Shown here in pieces: positions 8,368 to 17,059 of a DNA stretch of 34,811 nt (positions are counted from its first letter, which is position 1; every line of letters starts with the position of its first letter). Made by a program: the position numbers and the translations under genes. Below the pieces are notes generated by a model. It made no database searches. It was not told the DNA's origin and saw only the letters and a program-made list of their open reading frames with translations. Origin of the DNA: Oligoflexia bacterium (GTDB lineage: Bacteria > Bdellovibrionota > Bdellovibrionia > JABDDW01); contig JAWXAT010000052.1 in the NCBI GenBank assembly GCA_034439615.1, positions 1 through 34,811 on the forward strand, in the 5' to 3' direction.

Positions 8368-8748
8368 CTAGTTTTTTGTTGGCGAAAATCCGTTCATCAA
8401 AATTTCAGCAACCATCAGCATTAATGTGCTGCAGTCCTGGTCATGGTGAAGGTCATCAAAGGATTCCAATTTTGTTCCATCGGTCTTTGTGACATCGACT
8501 TTCACATAGTGTTTTTTTGAGAGCTCAAGCATCTTGATAATGGTTTTCCATTTATTATCACCGGGCTTAACTTTTCCGTCGGGCGTGATGTCATAGCCGC
8601 ACTCTTCAATGAATTGAAATTTTTCAACTTGAGTAGGCTTTAGAAGATGAATTTCACCTGCGAGATTTGAAGGACTTTCGATTCCTTCTCGATCTTTAAA
8701 CGCCTTTGGAACCGGCCAAACAAAAGTCCATTTATTTTCATCAGTCAT
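8368..8748 (-). CDS. Tail assembly chaperone (gpG-like), 126 aa
   Basis: The gene is located between the tail tube and tape measure genes, with a good AAGGGG ribosome binding site before its ATG. It is an acidic, Lys-rich cytosolic protein with no membrane segment. Lambda gpG (140 aa) coats the tape measure during tail assembly; position and length fit that role. Its last two codons, AAA AAC, form the second part of a slippery heptamer immediately before the TAG stop, which would let a fraction of ribosomes continue into the gpT-like frame. The call is by synteny and the frameshift signal, as the sequence itself is poorly conserved in this family. Confidence 0.75.
   Translation of the reverse strand: MTDENKWTFVWPVPKAFKDREGIESPSNLAGEIHLLKPTQVEKFQFIEECGYDITPDGKVKPGDNKWKTIIKMLELSKKHYVKVDVTKTDGTKLESFDDLHHDQDCSTLMLMVAEILMNGFSPTKN
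8371..8377 (-). promoter_or_regulatory. Programmed -1 ribosomal frameshift slippery site
   Basis: On the minus strand the last codons of the gpG-like gene read ACA AAA AAC TAG, which gives the heptamer A-AAA-AAC in the correct X-XXY-YYZ phase. Both tRNAs can re-pair one base back. The -1 frame then reads on without a stop through eight codons to the GTG of the gpT-like frame and to its end at 8150. A stop codon directly after the heptamer is typical of efficient sites. No downstream pseudoknot was worked out. Confidence 0.8.
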
Positions 8749-8766
8749 TTTTTACCCCTTTTTGGT

Positions 8767-10272
8767 TTAAACAAAATTCAAATACACTTCACCGGCACCC
8801 GTTGAATCCACATATGCCTCTAAATCAAAATCCACAAAAACAAGGCCATCGTTATCCACTGGCTTAAAACTTGTAACCACCGCTGTCGGAAGATACAGGC
8901 ACCCGCATTTTCCAGGGATCCAGTTACCGCCGGATTTGGTTCCAAAGTTATAAAGAAACCGGGTGTTATCGCCTGCTCTTAAGCGTTTAAATTTGTCGGC
9001 GTCATATTGGTTCATGATGGCCGAGACACTCACCGTTACTTTCCTGTCTTTAATGATGGAGCCTGAGATTCCGCTTACGGCTGTCACATCTTTTATAGAG
9101 GCTTTACTATTTCCAATTTTAAAGCCGACTTTGCTTGCGTGGATCATGGCGGTTGAGGTGTTGTCCCCAATGAATAGCTCGTTATCTTTGGCGGCAAGCG
9201 GGTCAGCATTGTCATAACTTGGGCTGTACGGAGCACCTAAATTTAGTGGGTTATCCGATGTGTAGGTAAGAGCTCCCGTACTGTCAGCAGCTGTTGAAAA
9301 TCCAATTTTTGTGGCAATTGAATTTGCCGTATTTGCACCGGTGTTCCATAGAAGACTTAATGTGGATCCAGTGCTTGTGACTGTGAATTTCCCGGTAGAG
9401 TGAGAATAACTGCAGGTAAAAGTATTTGCGCTCCCCAAACTGTTCAGGGCTGTCTCGATAGCCGAAGCAAGATCAACTGGATCCTTATAAACTTTTACCG
9501 CAAGAGTTATGACTCTGGTTGTCGCGTTATCTAAAAAATCAAGTTTACTTGTGGATGAGGTGATAACGATGGGATCAAAGAAGTATTGAATGCCATCTAA
9601 GGAATAGCTTCCGTTAATCAGATCACCCGCGCCAAAGTCAAAATTACTTTCAGTTACACGCACCCCGGCGATGAGCTCTATTGCTCCGCCGTTAGCTCTG
9701 TAATTCCATATCGAAAGTGTTGGATGTCCTGAATTTAAAGGTTTATAGAGGCAAGCTTTTCCAAGACCCACTCCTGTGCCTGGAGCGTTTAATAAATTAA
9801 ATCCTAAAGTGATATCATCCCCTGAAACGCTTTGAACAACACGGATCGAATATCCATTGACTGGGTCTTTTATAAGAAGGGCCTGGCCCCTTTGAAAATT
9901 TGCACCGATTCCAGATCCAACTTTCACAACTGAAACAGTAGAGGCCGCAACCGTTGGGTACTGGGTACCTGCCAAAACTTCGCTTCCAAAGACAGCGCGC
10001 AAAAGTTGTTTAAAATTTGGAGCCTGACCCTCAACCCCTGAATGTCTGAGGTAGTGACTTATGGATGCCTTTGGTTCCTCAAGGCCAATGATACTTTTAG
10101 ATGGCCCGATTGATGCCTTAATTTCTTTATTTTCAAGATTTGCAAAACTTGGCTCTAAACTAAACCCATCTTGAAGGGCAATAAAATCTGCAGGGGCCGC
10201 TGGCACTACAGGCACACCTTCAGTTGTCTCTTGCATGATGGCCATCACCGAACTTTTATTTGATAATCCCAT
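8767..10272 (-). CDS. Major tail tube protein, 501 aa
   Basis: The gene lies between the tail terminator and the tail chaperones, the invariant tail tube position. The N-terminal region (about 1-110) and the C-terminal region (about 350-501, with S-G-S-I-I-K-D-R-K-V-T-V-S-V-S and a final D-F-D-L-E-A-Y-V-D) match the style of siphovirus tube proteins. It is long for the family because of extra modules: a beta segment around 110-180 and an inserted module around 240-342 that recurs in the 378-aa distal tail protein. The insert probably decorates the outside of the tube. The tube call comes from position and general fold pattern. Confidence 0.8.
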   Translation of the reverse strand: MGLSNKSSVMAIMQETTEGVPVVPAAPADFIALQDGFSLEPSFANLENKEIKASIGPSKSIIGLEEPKASISHYLRHSGVEGQAPNFKQLLRAVFGSEVLAGTQYPTVAASTVSVVKVGSGIGANFQRGQALLIKDPVNGYSIRVVQSVSGDDITLGFNLLNAPGTGVGLGKACLYKPLNSGHPTLSIWNYRANGGAIELIAGVRVTESNFDFGAGDLINGSYSLDGIQYFFDPIVITSSTSKLDFLDNATTRVITLAVKVYKDPVDLASAIETALNSLGSANTFTCSYSHSTGKFTVTSTGSTLSLLWNTGANTANSIATKIGFSTAADSTGALTYTSDNPLNLGAPYSPSYDNADPLAAKDNELFIGDNTSTAMIHASKVGFKIGNSKASIKDVTAVSGISGSIIKDRKVTVSVSAIMNQYDADKFKRLRAGDNTRFLYNFGTKSGGNWIPGKCGCLYLPTAVVTSFKPVDNDGLVFVDFDLEAYVDSTGAGEVYLNFV

Positions 10273-10303
10273 TTTTATTCCCCCTCAAATATTTTGTTTC
10301 ACT

Positions 10304-10717
10304 TTAAAACTGATACACCACTTCAAACGTAAGCCTTAAGGCCCCTATGGGCTTTTCGCCCTCTGAGGAAATTTCAATTTCTGTTTGGTTTAAAATACTC
10401 TCAATGACGTTTCCTCCTAATAGAGGGTCAGTATTTATGACATTTTCAATTTCAAGAGCCACGTCATCGAGCGCGTCATCAAGGTTGCTTGAGGCTTGGC
10501 ATCTCACTTCAATTGCCAGCGAAAGCGTTCGCTTCAAAGGACTTGTCGCCACTGAAATTGGCTCTGAATGTTCTTCTCTTGCATAAACAAGAATCGCCGG
10601 GAGAGGAATCTCCCATAGGGGATTTGCCCTATTGCCAAAAACATTCTGGCCAGCTCCTGTTTGGCCTTTGAGAGCGTTGACTATAAATTCTCTGATGACC
10701 GCACGTTTATGACTCAT
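10304..10717 (-). CDS. Tail terminator protein (gpU-like), 137 aa
   Basis: This gene overlaps the FII-like joiner by four bases and precedes the tail tube, the position of lambda gpU (131 aa), which caps the growing tail and binds the head connector. Visible features fit: an N-terminal helix with R-x-x-I-R-E-F-I-V-N-A-L, then L-P-A-I-L-V-Y, a beta strand L-S-L-A-I-E-V-R-C and a C-terminal L-R-L-T-F-E-V-V-Y strand. No unusual residue or truncation is seen. Confidence 0.72.
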   Translation of the reverse strand: MSHKRAVIREFIVNALKGQTGAGQNVFGNRANPLWEIPLPAILVYAREEHSEPISVATSPLKRTLSLAIEVRCQASSNLDDALDDVALEIENVINTDPLLGGNVIESILNQTEIEISSEGEKPIGALRLTFEVVYQF

Positions 10718-11025
10718 TTTTGCAAGATAAGGATTGCTCCCCCTCCGCCGTCTTCCTGAGATTCGATGATGTTGTATAAATCTGTCCCTATTTGAACTTG
10801 ATCACCGAACGTAGGTTTTGCATCTAGATCAGAAAGCCTTATCCCCAATGTTGGATGAAGGCTTGCCGTCCCAATTCCTTGGCCAGTATTCACTTCGACA
10901 AATTCTTTTTTAAAAACACCCCTAACAACAAAGGGGCTCCCACCATTTGGCATGTAAGTAAAAAGCACGCCAAAGGTGTTAACCCCAATTTTGTTGATAG
11001 AGTCCTCAACATTTGACCAATCCAT
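10714..11025 (-). CDS. Head-tail joining protein (gpFII-like), 103 aa
   Basis: It is a small beta-rich protein three bases downstream of the decoration gene. The sequence pattern matches the FII / phage attachment family: an N-terminal helix, an internal G-I-R-L-S-D-L-D-A stretch, D-Q-V-x-I-G-T-D-L-Y-N-I and a C-terminal strand. FII (117 aa in lambda) sits at the connector and lets the finished tail dock. Its length and its place between capsid and tail terminator genes agree with this call. Confidence 0.72.
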   Translation of the reverse strand: MDWSNVEDSINKIGVNTFGVLFTYMPNGGSPFVVRGVFKKEFVEVNTGQGIGTASLHPTLGIRLSDLDAKPTFGDQVQIGTDLYNIIESQEDGGGGAILILQK

Positions 11026-11028
11026 TTT

Positions 11029-11355
11029 TTAGAATGATCCGTTAAGTCTTACTCGAACCAAGGCATCACCACTTAACGCTGCAACAACGGCCACACCGAC
11101 AAGGGTGTTGCTTGAACTAGTTGTCGTTAAATTTTTTGCCGAATTATCCCAATAAACTTTTGCTCCTTGGGAAATGGCACCTGATGCCTTTGGGAGATCA
11201 AACACTCCTTCAAGTGCCGCCTCAACAGCAGCACCACTAGTGGCATCAAGAGATGCAACCCCAAAAACCGCACCTACAAGAAGACCTGCGCCACTAACAA
11301 CTGTGTAGGGCGCAACCAGAGTGACTGTTTCTCCGAGTTGAATAAAATTTTTCAT
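11029..11355 (-). CDS. DUF2190-type capsid decoration/cement protein, 108 aa
   Basis: This small Ala/Gly/Val-rich beta protein follows the capsid gene, with an AGGTGA ribosome binding site before its ATG. The pattern G-x-x-V-T-L-V-A-P-Y-T-V, G-x-G-x-L-V-G-x-x-F-G-V-A, G-A-K-V-Y-W-D and a final D-A-L-V-R-V-R-L-N-G is characteristic of DUF2190, a family found as capsid cement or head-fibre base proteins next to fused protease-capsid genes. It likely binds the outer capsid surface and stabilises the expanded head. Confidence 0.85.
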   Translation of the reverse strand: MKNFIQLGETVTLVAPYTVVSGAGLLVGAVFGVASLDATSGAAVEAALEGVFDLPKASGAISQGAKVYWDNSAKNLTTTSSSNTLVGVAVVAALSGDALVRVRLNGSF

Positions 11356-11416
11356 AAATCACCTCGCTTTTAAAATGTTTCAAAAAAATTCCTACTAATT
11401 TCGTAAACTTTAGACA

Positions 11417-13372
11417 TTAAGCTCCGACGTTCTTAAAGATCCCGCGATAATCAATGGCCTTTGCTGCCACATCCAGACGGGCCTTCACTTCAACGCCGTC
11501 CACATCAAAACCATTTCTGGTCTCCATATAAACTCCGCGTTGACCGCTCAAATATCCCAGCTCCACGATGTCAATTTGGCCGGTGGCGGCAGCGATGTAC
11601 CAGGCAGTTGAAGAATTTGCGTCAAGCCTCGGCTCAACAATCAAATTGTCAAACTGACCTGAGAAGGGATTTGCGTCTGCGGCTTTTGTAGGACGAATTT
11701 CTTGAGCAAGAAACTTTCTTGCTGTGGTTTCAAGAGCCGCTGGCACAATGAGGGTCACGGGCAAAAGATTTAAAACCTTCCCATTTGGATCTTGTTGGAG
11801 CCTCATCTTGGCTCTTGCCTCAGTGAGTGTGGTGTCACTGATAAATCCGGCTGTTCCAAGATTATTGTGGCTAGCATGGAAAAGGGCTATGGCGTCACTT
11901 AATGCAGCATTGGCTGTCAAGATGGCCCAGACCAAATCACTTTCTAAATCAGCTGCGGCACGCCCAAATAATTCGGGAAGTCTGGTGAACGCTCCGAGGT
12001 CATCGTTAATAATCACCTGACGAGTGATGCCAACAATCTTGGCATAACTTGCTAGTTGATATTTCTCAGCACCCTCACCAATGGTACCCCTTTTTACTTC
12101 CCCATCTTCTCCAACAAGCTCAAGAGCCGGTGCTCCACCTAGCGACACACGAGAGACTTGTTTAAAATCTGGAAGATCAGCCTCTCTCACGATTGGGACA
12201 TATGTTTTGGGCGCTGATTCATAGGCTTGTCTTAGGGTTTTATTTGCAATATTGGCCAACACATTTGGAAAATCAGAGGTGGAATGAAGCGCACGACTTG
12301 AGAGCTCCATTTTTGTAAGCCCACGAGTTCTAACCCCGCTTGCTTCACAAAAAACCCGAGCAATTTCCATCAGGCTCATGCCCCGAAATTCCATACCTTT
12401 TTCAGAGAGCTTAAATTCTTGGGGTTTAAATCTGTGAAGAAGAAATTGCTCTGCCCCTTCCATTCTGGCCTCGCGGGTTTGATCCCCACCCACCTCAACT
12501 TTGACCTGACTTCTGGTTTGGACGGCTTCTTCTTTTTTAGCCCACTCGTCAATGATAAGCTCGCGGGCCTTCTCAACCGTAACGCCGGTTTCAATGAGCT
12601 TATGGGCAAAATCCTCTTCTAATTTTGCAGTCCTTGTGGACTTTAGAATTTCACTCACTCGTTTTCGTTCAACATCGATGGCTTCTGATTTTAATTTCTC
12701 AAGATTTGGCGGGGTTTCAGCCCTGACCTGATTTTCAGGTGTGGGCTTATCGATTTGATTCTCAACCTTAGTTTCTTTTTCCATTTTCCTTACCTCCGTA
12801 AGAGTTTTTTCAATTTCGTTGATAAAAATGCACTCGTTGATTTCATTTTCTTTAGCCCTTAGACCTGCTCCGCTGTCTGCTCCTACGGGAACAAGGGAAA
12901 TTTCCATCGGCTCCCAATCTGTGGCGAGATATGTGGGAATTGATTCGTTATCCCCTTGAGGTTGGCGCTCGTATTTATAAACGGCATAACCAACAGAAAT
13001 GTTTTTCAGGATTCCGTTTTTCACATCATTAAAAATACTTTGAACATCTTCCCTGTCAGAAAATCTCACCAGCGCTCTGCCTTCAGAGTTTTGAAGCCAC
13101 GCTTTTTGAACAACTCCAAGCACAGAATCCAAAGAATACTGATCATGCACCGCTAGGAAGGGAGCAGCTCCGCTGTTAAGTCTTTCAAGCCTTACATTTT
13201 TGGGATCAAGCGATAGGGTTTCAAAAAACGGGTCTGAGAAAAAAGGACATCTTTTAACGGGAGCCCCGGTACTCCAGACCACCTCTACTGATTTATTTTT
13301 TTCATCAATCGTTGATGGTTGAAAATCAGCCCTCAATTGCATTTTTGGAATTTGAGTTTTACGGTTAATCAT
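11417..13372 (-). CDS. Prohead protease - major capsid protein fusion, 651 aa
   Basis: One frame joins three parts. Residues 1-175 are an HK97/U35-type prohead protease, with the catalytic His at 76 (A-V-H-D-Q) and the catalytic Ser at 126 (N-I-S-V-G-Y), followed by the typical E-I-S-L-V-P. Residues about 175-310 are charged and helical, like the scaffold delta domain. Residues about 335-651 are an HK97-fold capsid domain with G-I-T-R-Q-V-I-I-N-D-D and F-H-A-S-H-N-N motifs, as in gpT-like capsids. The protease presumably frees mature capsid protein by removing the first two parts, so all three are made in equal amounts. The start abuts the portal stop without a gap. Confidence 0.88.
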   Translation of the reverse strand: MINRKTQIPKMQLRADFQPSTIDEKNKSVEVVWSTGAPVKRCPFFSDPFFETLSLDPKNVRLERLNSGAAPFLAVHDQYSLDSVLGVVQKAWLQNSEGRALVRFSDREDVQSIFNDVKNGILKNISVGYAVYKYERQPQGDNESIPTYLATDWEPMEISLVPVGADSGAGLRAKENEINECIFINEIEKTLTEVRKMEKETKVENQIDKPTPENQVRAETPPNLEKLKSEAIDVERKRVSEILKSTRTAKLEEDFAHKLIETGVTVEKARELIIDEWAKKEEAVQTRSQVKVEVGGDQTREARMEGAEQFLLHRFKPQEFKLSEKGMEFRGMSLMEIARVFCEASGVRTRGLTKMELSSRALHSTSDFPNVLANIANKTLRQAYESAPKTYVPIVREADLPDFKQVSRVSLGGAPALELVGEDGEVKRGTIGEGAEKYQLASYAKIVGITRQVIINDDLGAFTRLPELFGRAAADLESDLVWAILTANAALSDAIALFHASHNNLGTAGFISDTTLTEARAKMRLQQDPNGKVLNLLPVTLIVPAALETTARKFLAQEIRPTKAADANPFSGQFDNLIVEPRLDANSSTAWYIAAATGQIDIVELGYLSGQRGVYMETRNGFDVDGVEVKARLDVAAKAIDYRGIFKNVGA

Positions 13373-14866
13373 TTATGCTCCTCCGGCGGCGGCGGCTGCA
13401 ACGTTAATCGGGCCGCCAGCTTGTGAAGTTTTACGAGGATCAGAATCAAGAATAAGTCCCAAGGAATCTAAACGCTGATTGTCCTGGTTCATTTCCTCAA
13501 ATTGTTGCTCAGGGTCATATCCCTGCTGACGAATGGCCTCGCTTTGCGTGAGAAGACCTGAGCGGATGGCATCCCTTGTAGCAGAGACCTCTTTTGCGGG
13601 ATCAATCATCTCCCGCCTAGGTGGAGTCCATGTGGCAACAATGCCCGTTATGTCATTCCCTAAAAGGCTTGCTGCCTCTAAAAACCACTGCCATATGGGG
13701 TCACAAAACCTCGGGATGATTAGGTTCCAACGCCATTGTTCAATATTTCGCTGAAATTCAAGCCAGCCCATTCTTCCAGATGAAAAATTCACCTGAGACA
13801 AATCACCAGTAAGTGCTTCATAGGGGATTCCAAAACCAATCGCTATAGCGTGAAGGGTAATGCTAGAGAATTGCGCGTAATCGGAAAGCTGTGGAGGGTT
13901 GGGAAAGGTTATGTCTTTCCCAGGTGGAAGAGCTTCAATAGCACCAGGTTCAATTTTATCCCCTAAACTTGTTTGAGCCGAAGTCAAATCAACGGGTGTT
14001 TCAATATCTCTTATAAATGCCGCAAAGCAGGCCGCAATTTTTTGCCTGACAATCTGAGCATCTTCAAATTCGTCAAAGTCCCTTAATTTAAGCATAATGG
14101 GGGCGCTCCAAGGAACGCCTCTCACTTGACCGGGCCTATCTACCCTATAGAGATGAAGAATTTCAGAAGCATCAACACGGGATGATTGAAGGCCAAAACT
14201 TGTAACCAGAGCATTGTTTCCCGGATGCTCCTTATATAAATAATAAGCAACACGCCTCCCCAACACATCAAACTCGATGCCTTGAATAATATAATTTCCA
14301 GAATTCGATATTTTTCCTTCACGGAATGTATCGATAAAATCAGGCTCTAAAATTTGGAGTTGAAATGGGACTGTCGTTTTGTCTTGCGAGAATCGTCGTC
14401 TGCGTCTGACAAGAACTTCTCCGCTCTCAGCGATGGTCCTCATCACAAGTGTTTGAAGTCCGTAGAAATCATTCACTCCGTCAGCATCACACTCTGTTGT
14501 TTCTGCCCATTTCTTCCAAAGCCCCGATATTTTTAAAGACTGATTTTGGTTTTTACTTTTTGCATTTGGGATAATACCTGTGCCAATGGTGTTGGCTGAA
14601 ATTATTTGAATGGCACGCGAAGCATAGGGATTATTTCTAACAAGGTCTCGCGATCTGTCTCGAAGGCGCGGTAAAATGCCATGTGTTTCTGCATTGGCCG
14701 AAGTGTTAGAAGTAAGCCAGCCGCCAGTCCTGTGACTTGAAGTGGCCCCTTCATATTTTCTTTTTGAGAAATCAGATAAGGTTTTTTCTAAAAGCCTGGC
14801 TCTCGCTCGCCTCACACCGACTGTGGGACTAACAAAACTTATGGCTTTATCGAGAAAATTAGCCAT
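13373..14866 (-). CDS. Portal protein, lambda gpB family, 497 aa
   Basis: The dodecameric portal forms the DNA entry vertex and docks terminase. Family signatures are visible: R-D-R-S-R-D-L-V-R-N-N-P-Y-A near residue 70, N-T-I-G-T-G-I near 95, and G-I-P-Y-E-A-L-T-G-D followed by N-F-S-S-G-R in the C-terminal half, all typical of lambda-type portals. Length compares well with lambda gpB (533 aa). The C-terminus is Ala/Gly-rich. The gene overlaps the gpW gene by eight bases and abuts the protease-capsid gene. Confidence 0.92.
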   Translation of the reverse strand: MANFLDKAISFVSPTVGVRRARARLLEKTLSDFSKRKYEGATSSHRTGGWLTSNTSANAETHGILPRLRDRSRDLVRNNPYASRAIQIISANTIGTGIIPNAKSKNQNQSLKISGLWKKWAETTECDADGVNDFYGLQTLVMRTIAESGEVLVRRRRRFSQDKTTVPFQLQILEPDFIDTFREGKISNSGNYIIQGIEFDVLGRRVAYYLYKEHPGNNALVTSFGLQSSRVDASEILHLYRVDRPGQVRGVPWSAPIMLKLRDFDEFEDAQIVRQKIAACFAAFIRDIETPVDLTSAQTSLGDKIEPGAIEALPPGKDITFPNPPQLSDYAQFSSITLHAIAIGFGIPYEALTGDLSQVNFSSGRMGWLEFQRNIEQWRWNLIIPRFCDPIWQWFLEAASLLGNDITGIVATWTPPRREMIDPAKEVSATRDAIRSGLLTQSEAIRQQGYDPEQQFEEMNQDNQRLDSLGLILDSDPRKTSQAGGPINVAAAAAGGA

Positions 14867-15068
14867 CCGTCCCCTTAGAGGTTGTCATGTAAAATCTGTT
14901 TCCCTCGCCGGACTTGATAACGCCTAGGTCTTTTCGCATGAGATCTCTGATCCTGAGCATTTCGTCCAAGGATCGATAGATGACTTCTTTATCAGCGTAC
15001 TTAACTCTCAATGCCCCTTGAGAAATGGCAAGTTCAAGTGCTGTAAGCTGGTCAGACGTGTAGGACAC
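14859..15068 (-). CDS. gpW-like head-tail joining protein, 69 aa
   Basis: This protein plugs the head connector and keeps packaged DNA in place before tail joining. It begins at a GTG at 15068, with AAAGGA upstream. Length is almost identical to lambda gpW (68 aa), and the pattern fits: an N-terminal helix with L-x-x-L-E-x-A-I-x-x-G, then V-x-Y-x-D-(K/R)-x-V-x-Y-R-S and a second helix. It lies between large terminase and portal, exactly as W does in lambda. Confidence 0.85.
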   Translation of the reverse strand: MSYTSDQLTALELAISQGALRVKYADKEVIYRSLDEMLRIRDLMRKDLGVIKSGEGNRFYMTTSKGTDG

Positions 15069-15175
15069 ATTTTTCCTTTGAAATATGTTTCTTTCTTCCT
15101 ATTTTGCGGAATATTTGAAAAATATTTCAATTGCTCATTAGTGCCCTAGTCTTTAGTGGATAAAATTTGAGAGTT

Positions 15176-17059
15176 CTACCAGAAAGAACTTTTCTTTTTG
15201 GAAACCGGATTGACCTGCTCATTGTTACCCTGCTTGAGATTTTTTATTTGAACGTATTTACTTAAAATTTCATTCCACTGAGATTCACTAAACCGATCCA
15301 TCCCAAAAGCATTGGCCGCAGCTCGTGCGTACACCCTGCAATCTAAGGCTTCGTTTCTATCTCTGATTTTTTCCCACTCATATTTTCGATAGCCACGGAT
15401 AATTTTAACAACGAGCTGCTCACCCGTTAATTGTTTGAAAAACTCATCACCATATTGCGGAAAATGACAAAACCCTGGCGGGAATTCACCGCCGTCATCA
15501 ACAGGTCGATCAAGCCTCAACCAAGAATAAAGCTCATTTTTGACAATACTTGAACCTACGGGCCAAACTCTAAAGCCACGCTTTATCTTTCTCCCGAGAA
15601 CAGTGACATCCACCGTACTAGGTTGGCCCACCATAAGGGCCGCGCCATCTATCCCTTTCACAGCCATAACCCGATTCATGGGATGCTTTCTTGCCCAGTT
15701 ATAGACGTGTTGGGTGTTAAAGCCTGAATCTACCGCAAGCATTTGAATTTTTAATGAGTAATGCCCCGATTCATGGAGCCATTCTTCCATAAGAATTTTA
15801 TCAAGTTCTTTCCAAGGAAGTTCAGTTGCACTATCGCCAGAGATTACTCGATAATCGATAGACCACGATTGTTTGTCCTTTCCCCACGCGACGACTTCAA
15901 CCTCAAGTCTATCTTTTTGAACGTCGACACCTGCAGTAAGAAAAATACCAGGAGCGGGGATTTTATTGATGGCATAAGTTTCACGCCTATCATAAAGCCT
16001 CTGCCAATCAGGAGCGTCGCCTTTATCTTTCCAAGTTTCCCCAAGAACGGTGTTAATAAAACCTTTTAGCATTTCAGGTTTACTTTGGGATTTTTGCCAA
16101 AGCTCCACAGCCTCTCGCCAGGAAAACCACCCCAGAGGGCTATATAGAGAATTAATGTGAAAACCTGCAACCCTGCCCGATCTCACGCCAGGGGTTTCTG
16201 CTCGCCACTCGCCTTTTAAAAACATTTGGGTTTTGTGGTGTTCTTCAATATCCTTTTCACAATGCTCACAAATATAGACAACTTTTTCTGGCTCATTATC
16301 AGGCCATTTGATCTGTGACCATTTTAGAAATTGGAATTCATTGCAATAGGGACAAGGCACAAAGTAACGCCTTTTATCACTGGCATCGTAGGCAGCTTCG
16401 ATGCGGCTCCGGCCCGACAGTGTCGGAGTTGAAACTAAGAAAACTTTTTTCCTAGCAAAGCTTCGAGTACGAGCTCTGGCCAATTCTACAGGCTCACCTT
16501 CACCATCCACATCCCCTGGATAAGCATCCACCTCGTCTAAAAATAAATATCTAACTGGCATTGACCTTAAACCCACAGCAGAGTTTGCTCCCGTCATAAC
16601 CAGTCTCCCGCCAGGAAAATCTTTTTCTAAAATGGTGTTACCGGAATCTCTTGAACGAGCCTCCTTAACTTTACCTTTCAGTCTTGGAGATTCTTCAATC
16701 AGAGGAGCAATACGCTGCTTTGAATTTCTCTTTGCAAGCTCTACTGTTGGTTGTACGGCCATCATAGGACCAGGGGCATGATCCATAATATAGCCCATCC
16801 AGTTGTTTCCTGCTTCTGTCCCCCCAATTTGAGCGCCCTTAATAAAAACAACCTCTTCAACCATTGACGATGATGAGAGGCAATCCATGATTTCTTTTAA
16901 ATACGGAGTGCGACTTGTTCGCCACTGGCCTGGTTCTGAAGATGACTTTTGAGATAAAATGCGATGAGTGTCAGCCCACTCTGAAACAGTCAATATTGGA
17001 TCAGGAGTAAAGCCTTCCCAAAATAATTCAGAATAAATCTGCTTATCGTCTGTTTGCAC
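15176..17059 (-). CDS. Terminase large subunit, GpA family, 627 aa
   Basis: This is the packaging motor and headful/cos nuclease. The start is GTG at 17059 with GAGGAA nine bases upstream. The ATPase part has a Walker A-like loop V-F-I-K-G-A-Q-I-G-G-T-E around 71-82 and Walker B Y-L-F-L-D-E-V-D at 171-178. A zinc ribbon follows (C-P-Y-C at 236-239, C-E-H-C at 264-267), typical of GpA. The nuclease acidic residues are visible at D379 (G-V-D-V-Q), D444 (A-V-D-S-G) and D573 (A-L-D-C-R). Length is close to lambda gpA (641 aa), and all catalytic positions are present. Confidence 0.95.
   Translation of the reverse strand: MQTDDKQIYSELFWEGFTPDPILTVSEWADTHRILSQKSSSEPGQWRTSRTPYLKEIMDCLSSSSMVEEVVFIKGAQIGGTEAGNNWMGYIMDHAPGPMMAVQPTVELAKRNSKQRIAPLIEESPRLKGKVKEARSRDSGNTILEKDFPGGRLVMTGANSAVGLRSMPVRYLFLDEVDAYPGDVDGEGEPVELARARTRSFARKKVFLVSTPTLSGRSRIEAAYDASDKRRYFVPCPYCNEFQFLKWSQIKWPDNEPEKVVYICEHCEKDIEEHHKTQMFLKGEWRAETPGVRSGRVAGFHINSLYSPLGWFSWREAVELWQKSQSKPEMLKGFINTVLGETWKDKGDAPDWQRLYDRRETYAINKIPAPGIFLTAGVDVQKDRLEVEVVAWGKDKQSWSIDYRVISGDSATELPWKELDKILMEEWLHESGHYSLKIQMLAVDSGFNTQHVYNWARKHPMNRVMAVKGIDGAALMVGQPSTVDVTVLGRKIKRGFRVWPVGSSIVKNELYSWLRLDRPVDDGGEFPPGFCHFPQYGDEFFKQLTGEQLVVKIIRGYRKYEWEKIRDRNEALDCRVYARAAANAFGMDRFSESQWNEILSKYVQIKNLKQGNNEQVNPVSKKKSSFW

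Noticed and set aside
15069-15175. 107-base gap between large terminase and gpW with an inverted repeat (TTGAAATAT/ATATTTCAA)
   Set aside because: The arms are far apart and A+T-rich, no U tract follows and no frame is present; it looks like an ordinary spacer holding the gpW ribosome binding site.
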